This document shows, in pieces, positions 17,131 through 23,891 of a DNA stretch of 47,675 nucleotides. The stretch lies in the NCBI GenBank assembly GCA_016290175.1, contig JAEETD010000016.1, forward strand, positions 1 to 47,675. The letters run 5' to 3'. Both the position numbers and the translations under genes were made by a program. This DNA comes from Prevotella sp. (GTDB taxonomy: Bacteria; Bacteroidota; Bacteroidia; Bacteroidales; Bacteroidaceae). Positions within the stretch are counted from its first letter, which is position 1, and every line of letters begins with the position of its first letter. Below the pieces are notes generated by a model that ran no database searches, was not told the DNA's origin, and saw only the letters and a program-made list of their open reading frames with translations.

Positions 17131-17988
17131 CTATTTCCCGCTGCCCACTATTTTCGAGATATCCATAATCATACCACCGTTGCCACTCATGATCTGAGGC
17201 ATCTTACCGTCCCATTTCTCTATCATATCCTCCTGAACGATCATCGGTGAGAGCGAAGCAGCAATGGTGCGATTATAGTAAGCCTCAGCATCAGCCTTGA
17301 TCTTCATCGCCTTCGCATTTCCTTCGGCCTTGGCAACGGCAATTTTAGCGTTAGCCTCAGCCTCTTTCACCTCGTTCTCTGCCTTTAAGGCACTCTGGAT
17401 GGCCGTGTTCTTGGCATCGATCATCGACAACAACGACGATGGAGGCGTGATCTTTGAAGTGAACTCCTCCACAAGGAATCCCTCAGACATCAGCGATTTC
17501 TCCAGTCGGCTGCGGACGTCACGCTCGAAATTAGCTCGGTTCGACATCAGCGAGTCTGAGGTATACTGGTTGGCACAGGTACGGTATGCCTCATAGATAC
17601 AAGTGCGGATATAACCTTCTTCCAGGTCCTTCACACCCACACGGTATTTCGTGAAGATATCACAAGCCTTGTCTGGATTGATACGATACGCGATGGTGGG
17701 GTCCATCTCAAAGAGCGATGCATCCTTCGCATTCACAGAGAATGTTTCGTATTGCTTGCGCTGTGTAAAGGTAGGATAAGTGAAAACGTTGGTAGTAATA
17801 GGATTATAAAAGACCCAACCCTTGCACGTGCCTTCTACACCGCCATAGTCCTGCTCATTAAGCGACCATTTGTGGAAGCGGATACCCACTTCTCCAGAAT
17901 CAACGACCGTACAACAAGTAGCAAACAAAATCAAAATCAAGGCCAAGCTCCCTCCGGCATAAGCCAAAATGCGATAATACTGTTTCAT
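17131..17988 (-). CDS. SPFH/prohibitin-family membrane protein
   Basis: A 285-residue protein with one N-terminal membrane helix (about 7-28, ending in Cys-Cys) and an SPFH domain at about 29-215 (VDSGEVGIRF at the start, DPTIAYRINPDKACDIF within it). An Ala/Glu/Lys-rich coiled coil follows at about 180-245 (NEVKEAEANAKIAVAKAEG), as in prohibitins and HflK/C. Such proteins form large membrane rings that organise proteases or lipid domains. The Cys pair at 25-26 could also be a lipobox (LFATC). It has its own promoter; the rSAM-associated lipoprotein lies 87 bases downstream in the same direction and may be co-transcribed. Confidence 0.88.
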   Translation of the reverse strand: MKQYYRILAYAGGSLALILILFATCCTVVDSGEVGIRFHKWSLNEQDYGGVEGTCKGWVFYNPITTNVFTYPTFTQRKQYETFSVNAKDASLFEMDPTIAYRINPDKACDIFTKYRVGVKDLEEGYIRTCIYEAYRTCANQYTSDSLMSNRANFERDVRSRLEKSLMSEGFLVEEFTSKITPPSSLLSMIDAKNTAIQSALKAENEVKEAEANAKIAVAKAEGNAKAMKIKADAEAYYNRTIAASLSPMIVQEDMIEKWDGKMPQIMSGNGGMIMDISKIVGSGK

Positions 17989-18017
17989 CTTTCTATCCTT
18001 TTAATGGTTATTTTGTG

Positions 18018-18025
18018 CAAAGATA
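18018..18025 (-). promoter_or_regulatory. -7 promoter element of the SPFH gene
   Basis: TATCTTTG on the minus strand with a leader of roughly 22 bases to ATG 17988. Confidence 0.6.
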
Positions 18026-18084
18026 CGAATAATATTCGTAATCCATCATGCATAATGCATATTTTATATGGCCAAGCTGCAAAT

Positions 18085-18121
18085 TTTTCACTTTTCACTC
18101 TTCACTTTTCACTTTTTTTTG
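18085..18121 (+). repeat. TTCACTTTTCAC tract upstream of a promoter
   Basis: Pyrimidine-rich units (TTCACTTTTCAC, CTCTTCACTTTTCAC) run straight into a T-run and the -7 element at 18122-18129. The same arrangement is seen at 40835-40879 on the minus strand. Confidence 0.8.
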
Positions 18122-18129
18122 TATCTTTG
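18122..18129 (+). promoter_or_regulatory. -7 promoter element ahead of the TPR-like sensor/sigma-factor operon
   Basis: TATCTTTG abutting the pyrimidine repeat. A seven-codon ORF (18149-18172, MMKGIAR) lies in the leader and ends by overlapping the ATG of the next gene (ATGA). Confidence 0.6.
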
Positions 18130-18168
18130 CCGTCAAATTATCAACTTAATGATGAAAGGGATTGCAAG

Positions 18169-19245
18169 ATGATACGCATGCTCTTACTATTCGTTGCTAT
18201 GGGGCTTGCCCCAACGGTTTCAGCTCAAGAAACAGAGTCTTTTGACCTCGAAGCACTCTATCAACAGATTGACGACGCCATCCGCCAGTCGCCCCAATAT
18301 GTAGCAGAGCGGAAACAACAGATCGCCGTCTGTCGCGACAGTTTCTTAATGGAGAAAAGCGCAGAAGGCCGTCTTGTGATGGCCGAGAAACTGTTCTGGC
18401 TATACGAACCCTATAGGAACGACTCAGCTCTTCATTATGCAGAGCTCTGCATCAGCTTTGCCGATTCTCTTCACCACACTGGCCTTACCGGGCGTTTCCG
18501 TAGCTTGTTGGCATACCAATGCTCCCGGACTGACATGCATACGGAGTCGCTGGAACAGCTTCATCTCGTAAACAAGTCTGCTCTTGATCAAGCAGGGCTC
18601 GTCGACTATTATAATGCCTGGATGCATGTTTGCGGAGAGTTAGGATTATATACACAGCGCAAAGACATACGCCAAAGATCTTTCGACCTACAGAATCTAT
18701 ACCGTGATTCGGTGTTAATGGTTATAGAAAAGGGTAGCGATGAATGGTATCATCTGAAGATGGATATCCTAAATGCCCGACGACAGTTTCAGGATGCTCT
18801 TGAGCTCAGCGATCAATGGATCAAGAAGGTCACAGACAATACGCACGAGAGCGCCTATGCCGCTTTCTACCGCTCAATGGTCTTTGCCAATCTCAATAAT
18901 CACGATATGTTGTGCTACTGGTTGGGAAAGTCGGCCCTTGACGACATCCGTTGTGCAGTCATGAATCAGGCCTCGCTACTCTTTCTGGCTGAGCATCTCG
19001 CAAATGACGGCGACCTCAGCCGAGCCCACCGATATGCAGAGTTTGCCAAAGAGTGCAATCTGGACTTCTGTCCTCGCATGCGCACCTATCAGGTCAATCC
19101 TTTCGTCAATGTGATCGAGAAAAGCAGTCAGGCCACCCAGTCCCGGGCAAACCTGATTCTCTATATCGCCTCCATCGTGATAGTCCTGCTTCTCATAGCC
19201 CTGATCATCGCCATCTTGCTTATCAGAAAAGCAAGACGCAAATAA
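18169..19245 (+). CDS. Exported TPR-like protein with C-terminal membrane anchor
   Basis: A 358-residue protein: signal peptide (about 1-20, ending SAQ), an all-helical solute domain with TPR-like spacing (LEALYQQIDDAIRQ, YVAERKQQIAV, FRSLLAYQ, SAYAAFYRSMVFANL), and a transmembrane helix at about 331-351 followed by RKARRK. The N-terminal part resembles the Bacteroidales DUF6377-type proteins, but those I recall continue after the membrane helix into a long cytoplasmic coiled-coil region; here the protein stops six residues after the helix. The start is ATG 18169, since the long upstream open frame crosses the repeat and promoter. An ECF sigma gene follows after 53 bases, suggesting a membrane sensor role; this is inference. 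Confidence 0.75.
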   Translation: MIRMLLLFVAMGLAPTVSAQETESFDLEALYQQIDDAIRQSPQYVAERKQQIAVCRDSFLMEKSAEGRLVMAEKLFWLYEPYRNDSALHYAELCISFADSLHHTGLTGRFRSLLAYQCSRTDMHTESLEQLHLVNKSALDQAGLVDYYNAWMHVCGELGLYTQRKDIRQRSFDLQNLYRDSVLMVIEKGSDEWYHLKMDILNARRQFQDALELSDQWIKKVTDNTHESAYAAFYRSMVFANLNNHDMLCYWLGKSALDDIRCAVMNQASLLFLAEHLANDGDLSRAHRYAEFAKECNLDFCPRMRTYQVNPFVNVIEKSSQATQSRANLILYIASIVIVLLLIALIIAILLIRKARRK

Positions 19246-19298
19246 AAAATTCACGAATCCAACTTAATAATTCTTCGACTTCTGCGTATTATAGATGT

Positions 19299-19814
19299 AT
19301 GACACGCTCAGAATTCGAACATATCGCTGCGCAGTTGCGCCAAAGAGTGCTGAAAGTCGGACTCGACTTCTTCGGCAACAAAGAGGATGCAGAAGATGCT
19401 GCTCAGGAGACGATGGTGCAGCTCTGGCGTTACCTGGAGCACATTGATGCCGGGCGCAATGTGGAAGCTTTGGCCGTCAGAGTGGCGAAGAACTGCTGCG
19501 TCAGCATATCCCGCAAGCAGAATAAGTTTAGAACTGAGACTCCAGCGGTAGCAAACTCTAAACTCTCCACTCTAAACTCTCCACTTTCGCCAGAGATGTT
19601 GTTGGAGGCGCAGGATACCCAACGATTATTATCTGAGGCAATAGCCCTGCTGAAACCGCGAGAACGTGAACTCTTCGAGATGCGACAAATAGAAGGGCTC
19701 TCAACAGATGAGGTCGTAGAACAGACAGGAATCCCCAAACCCTCAGTCATCGCGATGGTCTCAGCAGCACGAAAGAAAGTATTCACAGAACTTAAAAGGA
19801 GGATGAAACAATGA
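19299..19814 (+). CDS. ECF-type RNA polymerase sigma factor
   Basis: A 171-residue sigma-70 family factor. Region 2 is about 5-75 (LDFFGNKEDAEDAAQETMVQLW, containing the -10 recognition helix), and region 4 is about 108-165 (LKPRERELFEMRQIEGLSTDEVV then a helix-turn-helix ending GIPKPSVIAMVSAARKKV). Between them residues 81-98 (NSKLSTLNSPLS) are coded by a tandem tract, AACTCTAAACTCTCCAC type, so the interdomain linker seems to have been built from a repeat. The ATG overlap with the next gene (ATGA) couples it to a small membrane protein that is a likely anti-sigma factor. Regulon unknown. Confidence 0.87.
   Translation: MTRSEFEHIAAQLRQRVLKVGLDFFGNKEDAEDAAQETMVQLWRYLEHIDAGRNVEALAVRVAKNCCVSISRKQNKFRTETPAVANSKLSTLNSPLSPEMLLEAQDTQRLLSEAIALLKPRERELFEMRQIEGLSTDEVVEQTGIPKPSVIAMVSAARKKVFTELKRRMKQ
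19552..19588 (+). repeat. AACTCTCCACTCTA tract in the sigma-factor linker
   Basis: Two tandem units of about 15 bases (CTCTAAACTCTCCA) in frame between sigma regions 2 and 4. Confidence 0.75.
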
Positions 19815-20278
19815 CAAACAAAGATATACAGCAACTGATAGACAAGTATCTCGCAGGCGAGACCTCGCCAGCAGAAGAGCGACAGCTGGCCCTTGCACTG
19901 CAGCAGCGTCAGGATCTGCCTGAAGACTGGCAGGCTGTCAGCATGATGCTCGGCGAACTCACTCTTGGTGAGGCTGAATACGATGCCATCATGGCACAGA
20001 GAAAACAAAAGTCCTCTGCCCTCATCATCGCCTTGCGGATCATCTCGTCGGTAGCCGCCATCTATCTGATAGGTCTTTTCTTCTGGCTTCAACAGGAGCC
20101 AGTGGCCAAGGTGGAGACTGCATATAATAATAAGGTGGAGAAATCACAGCCTGCTCCGCAGCTTGAATACTGCACGGAGGGAACACCCCGGGAAATTCTG
20201 ATGTGCTATCTGGAACGCAGGCTGGCACAACCCGATACCTATTCACAATTAAAACGAATGAACAATGAAAGCAAATAA
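19811..20278 (+). CDS. Small single-pass membrane protein, likely anti-sigma factor
   Basis: A 155-residue protein with a cytoplasmic helical domain (about 1-65, IQQLIDKYLAGETSPAEERQL, a pattern common in Bacteroidota anti-sigma and FecR-like N-termini), one membrane helix at about 69-93 and a short periplasmic tail. No zinc-binding HCC motif is seen, and the FecR periplasmic domain is missing. It overlaps the sigma stop by four bases and the next lipoprotein start by 14 bases, so the three genes are tightly coupled. The role as anti-sigma is inferred from this arrangement. Confidence 0.72.
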   Translation: MTNKDIQQLIDKYLAGETSPAEERQLALALQQRQDLPEDWQAVSMMLGELTLGEAEYDAIMAQRKQKSSALIIALRIISSVAAIYLIGLFFWLQQEPVAKVETAYNNKVEKSQPAPQLEYCTEGTPREILMCYLERRLAQPDTYSQLKRMNNESK

Positions 20279-21386
20279 GAATCTGATGGTGGCAGCACTG
20301 ATTTTGCTGCTCTTGACATCGTGTAAGAAAGACGGTCAGATGTTGACGGTCATCAATGAAGACGGCACCTGTGTGCGGGAGTTGACCAAACACGTCTCTC
20401 CTAGAGATTTGATAGACTCTGACATCTATCCTGACAATGGCAAGGAGGCTAAAATGGAAGATTGGGAGCAGACCTGGTCGCTGATGGGCGAAGATACACG
20501 TTATCCGATGCCTATGACGCAGGAACAATACGATAGTATTCAGCGCAATTACCACGGAGAATATGTTCCAGAAATGGTACTTAAGCATTATAAACGGGTA
20601 TTCCCGTCGGTAGAGGATATGAGCAACAACTTACCAATAAATAATTCTATGCTTAAGGTAGAGGGCTCGCTAAAAAAACATTTTAAGTGGTTTTATACGG
20701 ATATTGAATTCAATGAGACGTATGCTTATAACGATAGCACCTTTTACTTCCCCATACCACTCGACCGCTTCATCAGTGCCGACTCCGCTTCCTATTGGTT
20801 TACAGGTCAGCCCGACTTGTCACAGAAGCGCAGCGGTGCAGAGTTGAAGGAACTGCTCGACGAGATAGAGGGAAAAGTCAGCAAGTGGATTAACGCCAAC
20901 CTGTTTGCCGAGATGTATGATTATGTCTATATTGAGAATTACGATAAGATCAAGAACTCGCCTGTAAGCAAAGAGCGATTCATTGCCCTACGCGACACCT
21001 TAGCCATGAGTCCCGCCATCCTCAACCAACAGCCCTATAATAACGGAAAAACTATAATGAAGGTTATCAATGACTATTTCAAGTCCGATGCCATCACATC
21101 TGCCATTTGTCTGTATGACAGCATTGACACGCATTATACTAAACACGGGCAAATAATGGAACTATTCTTGGACTACGACCTCGTGATGCCTGGTAAGGTG
21201 AGAGATGCAGGTATGGGGCTTTACGACGGTGAGGTCATCCATTACAAACTAACTGGTGATCGGCTGATTCCAGGCTCATACACAATCACAGCCACTTCTC
21301 GCGTGACTAATATCTGGGCTTTTGTTGTGACGTTACTCGTCATCGCCATTGCCGTTGGCAGTTTCTTCTATCGCAAGAAGAAGTAA
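20265..21386 (+). CDS. Lipoprotein with C-terminal membrane helix, function unknown
   Basis: A 373-residue protein. The SPII signal ends LLLLTSC with Cys20 lipidated. A soluble region of about 320 residues holds motifs I do not recognise (DWEQTWSLMGEDTRYPM, FPSVEDMSNNLPI, FPIPLDRFISADSASYWF). A predicted membrane helix near the end (WAFVVTLLVIAIAVGSFF) is followed by RKKK, so the protein would be anchored at both ends in the inner membrane. It overlaps the anti-sigma candidate by 14 bases and is the last gene of the sigma operon. It may be the signal-receiving partner or a target; unknown. Confidence 0.75.
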   Translation: MKANKNLMVAALILLLLTSCKKDGQMLTVINEDGTCVRELTKHVSPRDLIDSDIYPDNGKEAKMEDWEQTWSLMGEDTRYPMPMTQEQYDSIQRNYHGEYVPEMVLKHYKRVFPSVEDMSNNLPINNSMLKVEGSLKKHFKWFYTDIEFNETYAYNDSTFYFPIPLDRFISADSASYWFTGQPDLSQKRSGAELKELLDEIEGKVSKWINANLFAEMYDYVYIENYDKIKNSPVSKERFIALRDTLAMSPAILNQQPYNNGKTIMKVINDYFKSDAITSAICLYDSIDTHYTKHGQIMELFLDYDLVMPGKVRDAGMGLYDGEVIHYKLTGDRLIPGSYTITATSRVTNIWAFVVTLLVIAIAVGSFFYRKKK

Positions 21387-21406
21387 TAAAACGCGACTTC
21401 AAGTGG

Positions 21407-21634
21407 TTATTGGATAGAATCCGTCACTTCCGTATTGGGAGCAGCCGCAGAAAGCGAGTCTGCTCCCTCAAGTGTTGTCTGAAGGATGGTGCTGACGCTG
21501 TCTGCATAGGCGCCATTCTGATACTCTCTGGGAACAGGTCCGTAGCAAGCTGAGAAAACAAAAGCTGCAGAGCCGAAACCTAAAATGCTCAGCAGTTGAC
21601 GGAAAGCACGACTATTGAAAAACCTCTTTTTCAT
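21407..21634 (-). CDS. Short lipoprotein resembling the rSAM-associated lipoprotein N-terminus
   Basis: A 75-residue predicted lipoprotein. It starts MKKRFF at 21634 with AAAGAG ahead; a TTG further up lies in the promoter. The N-terminus RQLLSILGFGSAAFVFSACYG ends in a lipobox (Cys29) followed by YGPVPREYQNGAYAD. The remaining 40 residues are acidic and probably disordered. The LLS-x-LGF hydrophobic core and the YG-x-P after the anchor echo the lipoprotein at 16558-17043 (LLSMLGF, EYGSTP), so this could be a second, minimal substrate of the same enzyme. It has its own promoter at 21653-21660. Confidence 0.72.
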   Translation of the reverse strand: MKKRFFNSRAFRQLLSILGFGSAAFVFSACYGPVPREYQNGAYADSVSTILQTTLEGADSLSAAAPNTEVTDSIQ

Positions 21635-21652
21635 CTCTTTTCGATTTTGTGG

Positions 21653-21660
21653 CAAAGATA
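21653..21660 (-). promoter_or_regulatory. -7 promoter element of the short lipoprotein gene
   Basis: TATCTTTG on the minus strand with a leader of about 12 bases. Confidence 0.6.
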
Positions 21661-21734
21661 AGAAAATTCCCCCATTCAGCCAAAAACAAGCACTTAAAGA
21701 TACTTAATTCGGTTAAATAATATTAAAATCAAGT

Positions 21735-21764
21735 CGCTTTCCTCTTTCTTCGTTCCTCTTTCCA
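21735..21764 (+). repeat. TTTCCTCTTTCC tract upstream of the rplM promoter
   Basis: Pyrimidine-rich degenerate units (CTTTCCTCTTTC, TTCCTCTTTCCACT) end 11 bases before TACCTTTG at 21776-21783. Confidence 0.75.
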
Positions 21765-21775
21765 CTAATTGTTTG

Positions 21776-21783
21776 TACCTTTG
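21776..21783 (+). promoter_or_regulatory. -7 promoter element of the rplM operon
   Basis: TACCTTTG; predicted transcription start near 21790, leaving a leader of about 190 bases before rplM. Confidence 0.7.
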
Positions 21784-21789
21784 CAGTCC

Positions 21790-21981
21790 GATTTAGGGGA
21801 GAGACTTAGAATCCCCGTGAAATGTTGTGTGAATAGCGGCGTCTTTGGCCGGGCGTAGCGGTTCGTGAATCAGCGTTTCTTACGTTCGTTAGACTTGCAG
21901 CCGGGAGTTAGACCTCGGATGTGGGTTTATGCGCGTACATTAATTAATAAGTTAAACTGTTTTTTAGTAGTAAAATTAAAA
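21790..21981 (+). promoter_or_regulatory. Structured mRNA leader of rplM (ribosomal protein leader)
   Basis: The ~190-base untranslated region starts with a hairpin, GGGGA/TCCCC (21796-21800/21812-21816), then a GC-rich middle and a second hairpin, CCGGG/CTCGG (21901-21905/21914-21918), before an A/T-rich stretch at the start codon. No convincing ORF fills it. The length, structure and position fit an autoregulatory leader bound by L13 or S9; L13 leaders have been proposed for Bacteroidia, but a covariance match was not tested. Confidence 0.65.
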
Positions 21982-22443
21982 ATGAACACTTTAAGTTACA
22001 AGACTATTTCCGTGAACAAGGAAACAGCGAAGAAGGAGTGGGTGGTAATCGATGCCACAGACCAGGTTGTTGGTCGTCTCGCTTCTAAGGTAGCAAAGCT
22101 CATTCGCGGAAAGTACAAGCCAACTTTCACCCCGCATGTTGACTGCGGTGACAACGTGATCCTTATCAATGCCGATAAGGTGGTATTTACTGGTAAGAAA
22201 GAGACCGATAAGGTCTATACCCGCTACACAGGTTATCCTGGTGGCCAGCGTTTCCAGACTCCTGCCGAGCTGCGCAAGCGCAACGGTGGTGTGGAGAAGT
22301 TCCTCCGTCATGCCGTGAAGGGTATGCTGCCAAAGGGTCCCCTCGGACGCAGCCTGCTGAACAACCTCTACATCTATGAGGGTACAGAACATCCGCACGA
22401 GGCTCAGAAGCCGAAGGCAATTGATATTAACCAGTATAAATAA
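21982..22443 (+). CDS. rplM: 50S ribosomal protein L13
   Basis: A 153-residue L13. Landmarks: WVVIDATDQVVGRLASKVAKLIRGKYKP near the start, DCGDNVILINADKV, and MLPKGPLGRSLLNNLYIYEG near the end with PHEAQKP. The protein belongs to the large subunit and binds 23S rRNA early in assembly. I start at MNTLSY (21982), as the longer open frame runs through the leader RNA. Nine bases separate it from rpsI, the usual partner gene. Confidence 0.97.
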   Translation: MNTLSYKTISVNKETAKKEWVVIDATDQVVGRLASKVAKLIRGKYKPTFTPHVDCGDNVILINADKVVFTGKKETDKVYTRYTGYPGGQRFQTPAELRKRNGGVEKFLRHAVKGMLPKGPLGRSLLNNLYIYEGTEHPHEAQKPKAIDINQYK

Positions 22444-22452
22444 TAAGGAAAG

Positions 22453-22839
22453 ATGGAAGTAATTAACGCAATAGGTCGTCGTAAGAGCTCTGTAGCCCGC
22501 GTATATGTTTCTGAGGGTACAGGTAAGATCACGATCAACAAGAAAGAATTAGAGACTTATTTCCCGTCAGCTATCCTGCAGTATGTGGTGAAGCAGCCGC
22601 TGAACCTGCTTGAGGTTGCTGAGAAGTATGACATCAAGGTAAACCTCGACGGTGGTGGTTTCACTGGTCAGAGCCAGGCTCTGCGCCTTGCCATCGCCCG
22701 TGCTTTGGTGAAGATCAACGAAGAGGACAAGAAGAAGCTGAAGGATGCCGGTTTCCTGACACGTGACAGCCGTGAGGTAGAGCGTAAGAAGCCAGGTCAG
22801 CCCAAGGCTCGTCGTCGCTTCCAGTTCAGTAAGCGTTAA
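22453..22839 (+). CDS. rpsI: 30S ribosomal protein S9
   Basis: A 128-residue S9 with normal length: INAIGRRKSSVARVYV at the N-terminus, LNLLEVAEKYDIKVNLDGGGFTGQ in the middle and the basic C-terminal KARRRFQFSKR tail that reaches the P-site tRNA. Preceded by AAGGAAAG and only nine bases after rplM. Confidence 0.97.
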   Translation: MEVINAIGRRKSSVARVYVSEGTGKITINKKELETYFPSAILQYVVKQPLNLLEVAEKYDIKVNLDGGGFTGQSQALRLAIARALVKINEEDKKKLKDAGFLTRDSREVERKKPGQPKARRRFQFSKR

Positions 22840-22994
22840 TCGATACTGGACACGTTTAGTATCTAAACTCGTTGGATTCTTTTGGACTACCATCGGGCTG
22901 ATTCTGGACAAGTAATCGCTTTAGCGCTTTTACCAAGCGTAGCGACTAAAAGAATTAAAAAGAAAGTAAACAATTTAAAAAGCAAGAAAACAAA
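22840..22994 (+). promoter_or_regulatory. Structured spacer between rpsI and rpsB, possible S2 leader
   Basis: A 155-base gap in an otherwise tight operon. It holds a GTTTAG-TAT-CTAAAC hairpin (22854-22868) and a two-part hairpin TCGCT/AGCGA (22916-22920/22941-22945) enclosing CGCTT/AAGCG with a TTACC loop, about 50 bases ahead of rpsB. No -7 element is evident. It may be an S2-binding leader or processing site; no covariance test was made. Confidence 0.5.
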
Positions 22995-23849
22995 ATGGCA
23001 AGAACAAATTTTGACCAGTTGCTGCAGGCAGGCTGTCACTTCGGCCACCTGAAGCGTAAGTGGAACCCCTCAATGGCTCCCTACATCTATACCGAGCGTA
23101 ACGGTATCCATATCATCGACCTGCACAAGACAGCCGCTAAGATTGACGAGGCTGCCGAGGCTCTGAAGCAGATTGCCAAGAGTGGCAAGAAAGTGCTGTT
23201 CGTCGCTACTAAAAAACAGACCAAGGAAGTGGTTGCTGAGAAGGCTACAAGCATTAATATGCCTTACGTCATCGAGCGCTGGCCCGGTGGTATGCTCACC
23301 AACTTCCCCACGATTCGCAAGGCCGTGAAGAAAATGGCGAACATCGACAAATTGATGAATGATGGTACATTTGGTAACCTGTCAAAGCGCGAGCTGCTGC
23401 AGATTACCCGTCAGCGCGCCAAGCTGGAGAAGAACCTCGGTTCTATCGCCGACCTGACCCGTCTGCCCAGCGCTCTGTTCGTTGTAGACGTGCTGAAGGA
23501 GCAGATTGCCGTTCGCGAGGCTAACCGTCTGGGTATCCCCGTGTTCGGTATCGTTGATACCAACTCTGACCCCAACAACATCGACTTCGTAATCCCCGCT
23601 AACGACGACGCTAAGGACAGTGTTGAGGTGATTCTCAATGCCTGCTGCGCCGCTATGGCTGAGGGTATCGAGGAGCGCAAGGTTGAGAAGGCCGATGAGA
23701 AGGCTGCTGACGCTCAGGCTGATTCCGACGAGGAGGAAGTAAAGCCCCGTCGTCAGGCTCGCAAGGCCCGCAAGGAAGAGGCTCCCGTAGCTGAAGCACC
23801 CGCAGAGGCTGCTCCTGCGGCTGAGGAAGAGGCTCCCGCCGCTGAGTAA
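22995..23849 (+). CDS. rpsB: 30S ribosomal protein S2 with Ala/Glu-rich tail
   Basis: A 284-residue S2. The core (about 1-225) has FDQLLQAGCHFGHLKRKWNP, then KAAKSGKKVLFVATKK-like text and RWPGGMLTNFPTI, and ends in IVDTNSDPNNIDFVIPANDDA. The final ~60 residues are a low-complexity acidic/Ala/Pro/Lys tail (APVAEAPAEAAPAAEEEAP) beyond the usual S2 fold; similar tails occur in other Bacteroidales. S2 joins late in small-subunit assembly and helps bind S1. A purine repeat separates it from tsf. Confidence 0.97.
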   Translation: MARTNFDQLLQAGCHFGHLKRKWNPSMAPYIYTERNGIHIIDLHKTAAKIDEAAEALKQIAKSGKKVLFVATKKQTKEVVAEKATSINMPYVIERWPGGMLTNFPTIRKAVKKMANIDKLMNDGTFGNLSKRELLQITRQRAKLEKNLGSIADLTRLPSALFVVDVLKEQIAVREANRLGIPVFGIVDTNSDPNNIDFVIPANDDAKDSVEVILNACCAAMAEGIEERKVEKADEKAADAQADSDEEEVKPRRQARKARKEEAPVAEAPAEAAPAAEEEAPAAE

Positions 23850-23852
23850 TAG

Positions 23853-23888
23853 TTAAAGGTAAAAAGGTAAAAAAGTAAAAAGGTAAAT
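23853..23888 (+). repeat. AAAGGTAAAA tandem tract between rpsB and tsf
   Basis: About three and a half 10-base units (AAGGTAAAAA) fill the gap and end at the tsf start, supplying an AAGG Shine-Dalgarno-like sequence. A copy of the same type forms the 3' end of the flippase gene. Confidence 0.8.
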
Positions 23889-23891
23889 AAA

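Noticed and set aside
17752..18168. Longer N-terminus for the TPR-like sensor protein
   Set aside because: The extension crosses a repeat and a promoter and would hide a good signal peptide at 18169.
19053..19298. Longer start for the ECF sigma factor
   Set aside because: It overlaps the coding region of the upstream gene in another frame; sigma homology begins at MTRSEF.
23680..23849. S2 tail as a frameshift or fusion
   Set aside because: The frame is continuous with good codon use, and acidic Ala-rich S2 tails are known in Bacteroidales.
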